Below are positions 57,343 through 64,000 of a stretch of DNA of 64,000 nt, piece after piece. The stretch is from Natranaerobius thermophilus JW/NM-WN-LF (GTDB lineage: Bacteria > Bacillota > Natranaerobiia > Natranaerobiales > Natranaerobiaceae): positions 1,811,001 through 1,875,000 of the forward strand of contig NC_010718.1 in the NCBI RefSeq assembly GCF_000020005.1. Direction: 5' to 3'. Position 1 is the stretch's first letter. Each line of letters opens with the position of its first letter. The notes under the pieces are model-generated. The model had not been told where the DNA came from. It ran no database searches and was given only the letters and a program-made list of their open reading frames with translations. Both the position numbers and the translations under genes were made by a program.

Positions 57343-58092
57343 TTAGTTCATTCTTCCCGGCTGATTCATAGATCCGGGTTGAGTCATAGTTCCAACTTGA
57401 CTCATAACCTGATTTTCAATAGCACGGAATTCTTGATTAATCTGATTGCACATTGATTGAATTTGTTGTAATTGTTGTGAAGCTTGTGCTTCTAGTTGAC
57501 TTAGATATTCAAGTCTTCTGTAATTATCTTGTTCAATTTGATACAATTGATCAATTTCCTGTCTGTTTTGCTGTTCTGCTTGAGTTAATTGACCTGCAAG
57601 CTGGTTAATCTGGTCAATATTCTGTCTGCAGCGATTTAGCTGACTTTGAATCTGCTGAACATTGGCACCACTAACTCCTTGACCAAAGTTTTGGCCGTAA
57701 CTATATCTTGTGCCACCATATCCACTGGTGGTGCCACCATATCCTCCGGTTGGTACAGTTTGATACATTGTTTGAGATCCTTGGGTTGGCATTTGACTTG
57801 TACCATACTGGCCACCTTGACCAAATTGGCCACCCTGAGGGGTTATTGAAGTACCTGGTTGAGGTGCATTTCCAACACTATAGCCTTGATACCTGGAAGT
57901 GTGATAAGCATCTGGGTTATACTGACTAGGTTTTTGCCCTCCGCTATATCCTTGATATCGGCTGGTGTGGTAATCATGTGGTTGGCTACCACCTATATTT
58001 GGATTTTGCACCTGTTGAGTCTGTCCTCTGTAACTTCCTTGAGTAGGACCATACTGTCCACTTTGATATCTTGGTCCTTGATAATTTGCCAT
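57343..58092 (-). CDS. Gln/Gly/Tyr-rich low-complexity protein with C-terminal coiled coil, coat-like
   Basis: Not recognised. Residues 1-140 are disordered-looking, rich in Gly, Gln, Tyr, Ser and Thr, with two copies of YHTSRYQGYS about 21 residues apart and runs of GGYGGT. Residues 145-225 are a Gln-rich coiled coil (LNRCRQNIDQINQLAGQL...) with two cysteines. The tail has two MTQPG/MNQPG-like repeats. Composition resembles spore coat or surface-adhesive proteins. Strong AGGAGGTGGTG site; monocistronic with a terminator. No sigma-K-like promoter was seen. Function unknown. Confidence 0.7.
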   Translation of the reverse strand: MANYQGPRYQSGQYGPTQGSYRGQTQQVQNPNIGGSQPHDYHTSRYQGYSGGQKPSQYNPDAYHTSRYQGYSVGNAPQPGTSITPQGGQFGQGGQYGTSQMPTQGSQTMYQTVPTGGYGGTTSGYGGTRYSYGQNFGQGVSGANVQQIQSQLNRCRQNIDQINQLAGQLTQAEQQNRQEIDQLYQIEQDNYRRLEYLSQLEAQASQQLQQIQSMCNQINQEFRAIENQVMSQVGTMTQPGSMNQPGRMN

Positions 58093-58275
58093 TACTTCAC
58101 CACCTCCTGTTTAGTTTTCTTATCTTTTGTTTCCACTTCTATTATTTGTTAATTTACTTCTATTTATAAATCCAATTTTTGGTTTTAACTTTGCGAGTGT
58201 AACTCATCTATGCTAGTATGAGTACTGATTAATAAATCTCGGAATGTAAATATATTTAGTGGGAGGTTTAAACAA

Positions 58276-59208
58276 ATGTCAGAACAAGTTGAGATGCCTG
58301 ATTTTCCTGTTATAGATTTTCACATTCATCTACCTGTACAACGAAAAAAACCAAATAAGTCACGATCAAGTCACCCAGCTATACAAAATCATAGAAAGAA
58401 ATTACAAGAAAAATTTTTTGAGAAATGGGGATTTGATAAACCTAATGGTGAAGTCTACAGTCCTGAGAAGGTTGCAGAGCTTTGGTACAAAGAAAAAGAA
58501 TATTATGGTCTAGAAAAAGTTAATGCCGTTACAGCAGGTTTTGATAATGATACTTTAGCAAATATAATTAGCTTATATCCCGAATCTTTTATTGGTTTTA
58601 CACATCACGATATTCAAGAATCTAATTCATTTGAGGAATTACAACGGGGCATAGAAGAATTGGGATTATCGGGTCATAAAATGTTAGCACCATTTATGGA
58701 ACGTCCCTTTAACGACCCCGAATTTGAACCTTTTTGGAAATATCTTAATGATAATAAACTGCCAGTGATAATTCACTTTGGAATTGTTGGAGGCCCCGGC
58801 GGTTTAGCCACTTATAAATATATAAATCCCTTTTCAATTTTTGAAGTAGCCCGTTCATATCCCGATATTCCAATAATCATTCCTCATTTTGGAGCAGGCT
58901 ATTTCCAAGAAGTGCTCCACCTAGCTTGGAGCCTTCCCAATATTTACGTTGATTCATCTGGATCCAATCAATGGCTTGACTGGATGGTTTATGACATGAG
59001 TTTAAAAGACGTATTCAAAAAGTCATTAAAAACTCTAGGGCCAGAAAGAATGATTTTTGGAACAGATTCTAGTTGGTTCCCAAGAGGATTTAGCTATAAA
59101 TACCTAAAAGTCCAATGGAAAATTCTAGAGGACCTTGGTGTCAGTAAAAAAGACCAAGAACTCTTTTTCTCTGGAAATGCTAACAGGCTTTTAAATAACT
59201 CACTTTAG
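58276..59208 (+). CDS. Amidohydrolase-2 family metal-dependent hydrolase
   Basis: 310-residue TIM-barrel hydrolase. IDFHIHLP (metal HxH), VIIHFGIVGG, IIIPHFGAGYF, NIYVDSSGS and IFGTDSSWFPRGF map the usual metal ligands and barrel strands of the amidohydrolase-related (PF04909-type) family, which includes decarboxylases and lactonases. The substrate is unknown. ATG after GGGAGG; followed by a strong terminator. Confidence 0.85.
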   Translation: MSEQVEMPDFPVIDFHIHLPVQRKKPNKSRSSHPAIQNHRKKLQEKFFEKWGFDKPNGEVYSPEKVAELWYKEKEYYGLEKVNAVTAGFDNDTLANIISLYPESFIGFTHHDIQESNSFEELQRGIEELGLSGHKMLAPFMERPFNDPEFEPFWKYLNDNKLPVIIHFGIVGGPGGLATYKYINPFSIFEVARSYPDIPIIIPHFGAGYFQEVLHLAWSLPNIYVDSSGSNQWLDWMVYDMSLKDVFKKSLKTLGPERMIFGTDSSWFPRGFSYKYLKVQWKILEDLGVSKKDQELFFSGNANRLLNNSL

Positions 59209-59251
59209 TATTCTTTTAAGCATAAGTAATTTTATTCATAATCAAAAAATA

Positions 59252-59280
59252 AACTCCACACCTAAAAAAGGTGTGGAGTT
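59252..59280. terminator. Bidirectional terminator
   Basis: AACTCCACACCT / AGGTGTGGAGTT twelve-base perfect stem with an A-rich loop, between the convergent hydrolase and DUF896 genes. Confidence 0.9.
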
Positions 59281-59318
59281 ATTAAACAAGTTAATTTGAA
59301 AATTAAGTTTACAAACAC

Positions 59319-59501
59319 TTAATTATTTTTAGGTTCTTTTTCTGGATCCTCGCCCATCTGTTTAAGCACTTGTTTTCTAATCCCTTTTAAATATTCCTGT
59401 CTTAATTTTTGCTGTTCTTGTTGTTCTTCATCAGTTAAACCTGATTCTTTTTGTTTCTTGTATAGCTCATTAATTCTATTTATTAAATCTTGAGAGATCA
59501 A
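59319..59501 (-). CDS. DUF896 (YnzC-type) protein
   Basis: 60 residues: ISQDLINRINELYKKQKESGLTDEEQQEQQKLRQEYL matches the two-helix DUF896 fold. The frame opens at 59540, but AGGAGG is seven bases from a TTG at 59501, which overlaps the mtaB stop (TTGA). Function unknown. Confidence 0.88.
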   Translation of the reverse strand: MISQDLINRINELYKKQKESGLTDEEQQEQQKLRQEYLKGIRKQVLKQMGEDPEKEPKNN

Positions 59502-60853
59502 TATTTCACCTCCTGACTTGTTGAACCCATCAATCCCCAATCATAATTTTGATGGCTTATTACGTTTACAAATTCACCTTTTTTATTAGTTAGATTAGTA
59601 CCCTTTGTTTCAAATCTAACCAAACAATAGTTTTCCGAAAAACCTTCACCCAAAATTTTATCAGATGTTTCATAATTTCGCTCATACAAAACCCGCAACC
59701 TGGTATTTAAGTTTTCCTGATAAAATCTTCTAGCAAGTTTTTGACCCAACTCTTTCATTTCTTCAGTCCTCGCTCTTTTGATATCAGGACGAACCTGAAC
59801 ATTAAAGCTTGCAGCTAGTGTTTTAGGGCGAGGTGAATAGGGAAAAACATGTAGCTTGCTTAACTTCAATTCTTCTACAAATTCCATGGTAGCTTTATGA
59901 TCTTCTTCCTTCTCTCCAGGAAAACCAACTATCAAATCTGTCATGATGCCCACGCCGGGAAGTAATGTCTTGGCCTTTTCCACTATCCTGGCAAAATCAT
60001 CGGTAGTATACTTTCTGTTCATTAGTTTAAGTATTCTATCACTGCCACTCTGAAGAGGCAAGTACAGATAATTACAAATTTTGTCGTGTTCTTTCATGGC
60101 ATATAAAAGTTCCTCAGTCATTTCCAAAGGTTCTAAAGAACTTATCCTAATCCTATAATCGTCATAAGGTAATGTAGCCAGCTCAGAAACAAGCATGGGC
60201 AAATCTATAAATTTATAAGAGTGCTTTGATTGACCTTTCACATCTTTACCATATAAGCCCATATTTGTTCCAGCTAATATAATCTCTTGATAGCCCTCTT
60301 CCAGATAAGATTTTACCTGTTGTTTGATTTGTCGAAACTCTCTACTCTTGGGACGACCACGCGCCAGAGTAACTATACAGTAACTACATGATTGGTCACA
60401 ACCTTCTTGTATTTTTATAGCAGGCCTAATTTTATCAGGTCTTATTTCATTATTATCTTGGGGAAAATTATGAAATTGATTTAAATCTAATTCCTGGCCA
60501 ACTAGTTTTTCAATAGCTTTTTCTCGATTTCGCGTACCTATAATTAAATCTATTTCAGGTATTTTTTCTTTAATTTCTTCGTATTCCATCTCACCATAAC
60601 AACCGACTAAACAAACCCAGGCATCTGGATTTCCCTTTTTTGCTTTTCTGGCTTCTTTTCTTGACTTTCTTGCAGCATTTTGGGTAACGGTACAGGAATT
60701 AATAATATATATATCGGCAGTATCATCTCCAGTTCCAGTTTCACTATACCCAGCTTGATGAAGTCTGGCTCTCATTAAATCACTTTCTGACTGGTTAAGA
60801 GGACATCCTAAAGTTATGATTTTAAATGATTTATTTTTTTCACCTATAATCAT
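59498..60853 (-). CDS. mtaB: tRNA t6A37 methylthiotransferase MtaB
   Basis: Adds methylthio to t6A37 of Lys-tRNA. N-terminal UPF0004 domain (IITLGCPLNQSESDLM, INSCTVTQNA, CLVGCYGE), radical SAM motif CDQSCSYCIVTLARGRPKSR, C-terminal TRAM. 451 residues. Identity as MtaB rather than MiaB or RimO rests on the CTVTQNAARKSRKEAR block. Coupled to DUF896. Confidence 0.9.
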   Translation of the reverse strand: MIIGEKNKSFKIITLGCPLNQSESDLMRARLHQAGYSETGTGDDTADIYIINSCTVTQNAARKSRKEARKAKKGNPDAWVCLVGCYGEMEYEEIKEKIPEIDLIIGTRNREKAIEKLVGQELDLNQFHNFPQDNNEIRPDKIRPAIKIQEGCDQSCSYCIVTLARGRPKSREFRQIKQQVKSYLEEGYQEIILAGTNMGLYGKDVKGQSKHSYKFIDLPMLVSELATLPYDDYRIRISSLEPLEMTEELLYAMKEHDKICNYLYLPLQSGSDRILKLMNRKYTTDDFARIVEKAKTLLPGVGIMTDLIVGFPGEKEEDHKATMEFVEELKLSKLHVFPYSPRPKTLAASFNVQVRPDIKRARTEEMKELGQKLARRFYQENLNTRLRVLYERNYETSDKILGEGFSENYCLVRFETKGTNLTNKKGEFVNVISHQNYDWGLMGSTSQEVKY

Positions 60854-60937
60854 TTTGAGCCTTCCTCCACTAGGTTCTTATGTTTTTTATTTTTTAAATC
60901 CTGAAGGCATTATACAAAAAAACAGGTGTTTAAGCAA

Positions 60938-61064
60938 TTAAGTTTTCTTTAAGCTCTCAAATTGCTTGGTGAGATCTCTTATTCTTTCTTTTAATTCATT
61001 GACATACTTCCACAGCTAAAGCAGTGAGCTTTCTGCTGCTGTTTAGCGTAATTCTCCGTAAAGT
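60938..61064 (-). other. Intergenic remnant between mtaB and the orphan secreted gene
   Basis: The 211-base gap 60854-61064 holds two short reading frames in different phases: one ending KYVNELKERIRDLTKQF and another ending KAHCFSCGSMSMN. Neither has a good start codon. They may be remnants of a gene or chance; nothing firm can be called. Confidence 0.25.
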
Positions 61065-61520
61065 TTAAAATACTAGTTTTTCCTTTAATTTTAATGAATT
61101 GTCCCTGTCTTCTCCAGGATATGTAAACCATACATTTTTTTCAAAATTATCGTCTAAACCGTTTAATCGTCCTACTGCCTGTTCTTGATTTTCATTATAA
61201 TAAACTTTTCCTATAATTTCAGTTGCACCATTTTCAACTTTTGTGAGATAGGAGTCCGAAGTTGTAGAATCAAACTCCATATCAAAAAGCAAAAACTTTT
61301 TATCTTCAATTTCTAAAAAACCACTAAATTCATCCGCACTTGTTAATGAGTACGTATAAGAACCATCTATCCTAATATAAGTTTCTTCTGTCCACTCGGG
61401 AACATCCGGATCAAATAACAATACTTTTTCCCTTGTCTCTATACCTGTTGTATGACTATAACCTAAAACTATAAAAAAAGCAATTATAGCCAGCCCTATT
61501 GTAAAATATCGAACTTTAAT
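61065..61520 (-). CDS. Orphan signal-anchored protein, apparent AUU start
   Basis: Unrecognised. The first standard start (TTG 61421) gives 118 residues without a secretion signal, but the same frame is open upstream and encodes KVRYFTIGLAIIAFFIVLGY, a clear N-terminal membrane or signal helix. It is bounded by TAG immediately before an ATT at 61520, which sits seven bases after GGGGGGG. I therefore place the start at ATT (151 residues). The soluble part is acidic and beta-like (DGSYTYSLTSADEFSGFLEI). Next to another orphan membrane protein and the rRNA operon. Confidence 0.6.
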   Translation of the reverse strand: MKVRYFTIGLAIIAFFIVLGYSHTTGIETREKVLLFDPDVPEWTEETYIRIDGSYTYSLTSADEFSGFLEIEDKKFLLFDMEFDSTTSDSYLTKVENGATEIIGKVYYNENQEQAVGRLNGLDDNFEKNVWFTYPGEDRDNSLKLKEKLVF

Positions 61521-61625
61521 CTAAAAACCCCCCCTAGTTCCTAGTTATTATTCTTTTTAATAATACAATTCTATTTATTCGTTCCTAAGCGATGACTTGA
61601 GTTTAAATTGAGTACTAAGATAATG

Positions 61626-61874
61626 TCAACAAGGATAAGTTGAGATAAACAAAACTCCCACATAAACAATTGACAATAATACAGATGATATTAGGAAAAT
61701 CCGTTGTGTATCTTGCTTTACAAATAAATCAATTAAAAAATTAGTATTCCCTTTAATAACTAGACCTAATAAAATCGTAGTTAATATTCCAAATATTATA
61801 GCTGGTAATAACATAAAAGGTAATTCTAAAAACCAGTTAACAAATTGTTCGAAATTGTATATCTCAGTATTCAT
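61626..61874 (-). CDS. Small two-span membrane protein
   Basis: 82 residues, unrecognised. Two hydrophobic spans (LLPAIIFGILTTILLGLVI and IFLISSVLLSIVYVGVLFI) linked by a polar loop. ATG after GGGGGGGAAGAG. Same strand as and about 100 bases before the AUU-started orphan. Confidence 0.6.
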   Translation of the reverse strand: MNTEIYNFEQFVNWFLELPFMLLPAIIFGILTTILLGLVIKGNTNFLIDLFVKQDTQRIFLISSVLLSIVYVGVLFISTYPC

Positions 61875-62034
61875 CTCTTCCCCCCCAGTAAATGCAGATA
61901 TTTTTACTCAATTTAGGGAACCAAATTATTAGATTTAAAAGTAATATCTTCTATCAAATCTATACTCACTACAATTAATTCAATAAACCAAAATCAGAAA
62001 CCTGTTATGTTTATTTAAAATATTTGCTAATATA

Positions 62035-62066
62035 AAAAAGTGACAGTCAATTTTTAAACTGTCACA
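62035..62066 (-). terminator. rRNA operon terminator
   Basis: GTGACAGT / ACTGTCAC stem; leftward reading ends in TTTTTT. About 70 bases past the 5S rRNA 3' end. The rest of the gap 61875-62133 is AT-rich with no gene seen. Confidence 0.85.
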
Positions 62067-62133
62067 CCATACATGATTTATCTATATATTTTAATACTAT
62101 ACTTAAAGTTAAAAGATAAATCAACATATAAAA

Positions 62134-62254
62134 AGCCCGGCGAAGACCTACTCTCCCAGGAGCTCACGCTCCCAGTACCATAGGCGCTGGAGGACTTAAC
62201 TACTGTGTTCGGCATGGGAACAGGTGTGGCCCCTCCGCAATTTTCACCGGGCTT
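62134..62254 (-). rRNA. rrf: 5S ribosomal RNA
   Basis: Leftward reading gives the paired ends AGCCCGGTG...CGCCGGGCT and the conserved internal CCATGCCGAACACAG and TAGTTAAG. About 120 bases. Ends may be off by a few bases. Confidence 0.95.
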
Positions 62255-62378
62255 ACTTTAGACTTTAATCAAATTTAAAATTTTAATCTCAAGCTTAAGT
62301 AAATATTCCAGTTGTAAACCTAGAACTATTTATTTAAACTTAAGTTTGTTCTTTGAAGACTGCACATTGAGAATAGAG

Positions 62379-64000
<1,622 letters not shown>

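Overview
The window reads as chromosome of a low-GC, anaerobic, endospore-lineage Firmicute (class Clostridia). The evidence is sporulation-type genes (YlbJ, BofC-like, SpoIID/LytB domain, a sigma-K N-terminal half), the Bacillus/Clostridium-conserved block alaS-ireB-ruvX-DUF1292-mltG-U32, a SCIFF peptide with its maturase, T-box control of alaS, and strong GGAGG ribosome sites. A Na+/proline symporter and an aminomutase carrying the glutamate 2,3-aminomutase signature (beta-glutamate is an osmolyte) would suit a halophile. A Natranaerobius-like organism fits, but that is inference, not proof. No phage, insertion sequence, CRISPR array or tRNA gene was seen.

Layout. 1-7.3 kb: partial sppA-type protease, PflX-type radical SAM protein, DUF6391 protein, M50/CBS protease, nitrilase-family enzyme, SagB-type nitroreductase, P5C dehydrogenase. 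7.3-12.5 kb: a five-piece FAD/iron-sulfur amine dehydrogenase cluster next to PutP and a 35-residue symporter partner. With P5C dehydrogenase this makes a complete proline import and oxidation route to glutamate. 12.8-16.9 kb (+ strand): a coiled-coil FtsEX partner, ftsE, ftsX, thymidine kinase, Asp23-family protein. 17.1-20.4 kb: two genes related to acyl-CoA dehydratase/activase components, then a MinD/FlhG ATPase fused to a YcgR-N-like domain. 20.4-26.4 kb: corrinoid adenosyltransferase (apparently AUU-started), ylbJ with a sigma-E-like promoter, an MFS carrier, the aminomutase, uppP and a sigma-K half gene. 26.5-31.1 kb: two HgdB-type proteins, their ATP-dependent activase and a GGR-type flavoprotein. 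31.2-37.9 kb: translation and envelope housekeeping ending in alaS behind a T-box leader and a near-perfect promoter. 37.9-43.9 kb: AI-2E-type exporter, two tiny conserved-looking proteins, mnmA, rarA, SCIFF maturase and SCIFF peptide, DUF1858. 44-54.9 kb: yajC-tgt-queA-spoIID-like-DUF2905-ruvB-ruvA-ruvC-bofC-like-yebC-nadE. 55-62 kb: tyrosine phenol-lyase with a YheO-type regulator, a Gln/Gly/Tyr-rich coat-like protein, an amidohydrolase, DUF896, mtaB and two orphan membrane or secreted proteins. 62.1-64 kb: 5S rRNA and the 3' part of 23S rRNA, read leftward.

The items most worth a second look are: the sigma-K gene that stops exactly after Glu-Asn-Glu at an AATGA core, the position where skin-type elements interrupt sigK; two genes whose only sensible start is AUU; the FlhG-type ATPase with a YcgR-like N-terminal domain; the coiled-coil FtsEX partner with no hydrolase domain; the split proline dehydrogenase with an 18-bp perfect palindrome upstream; and the glutamate-type active site of the aminomutase.
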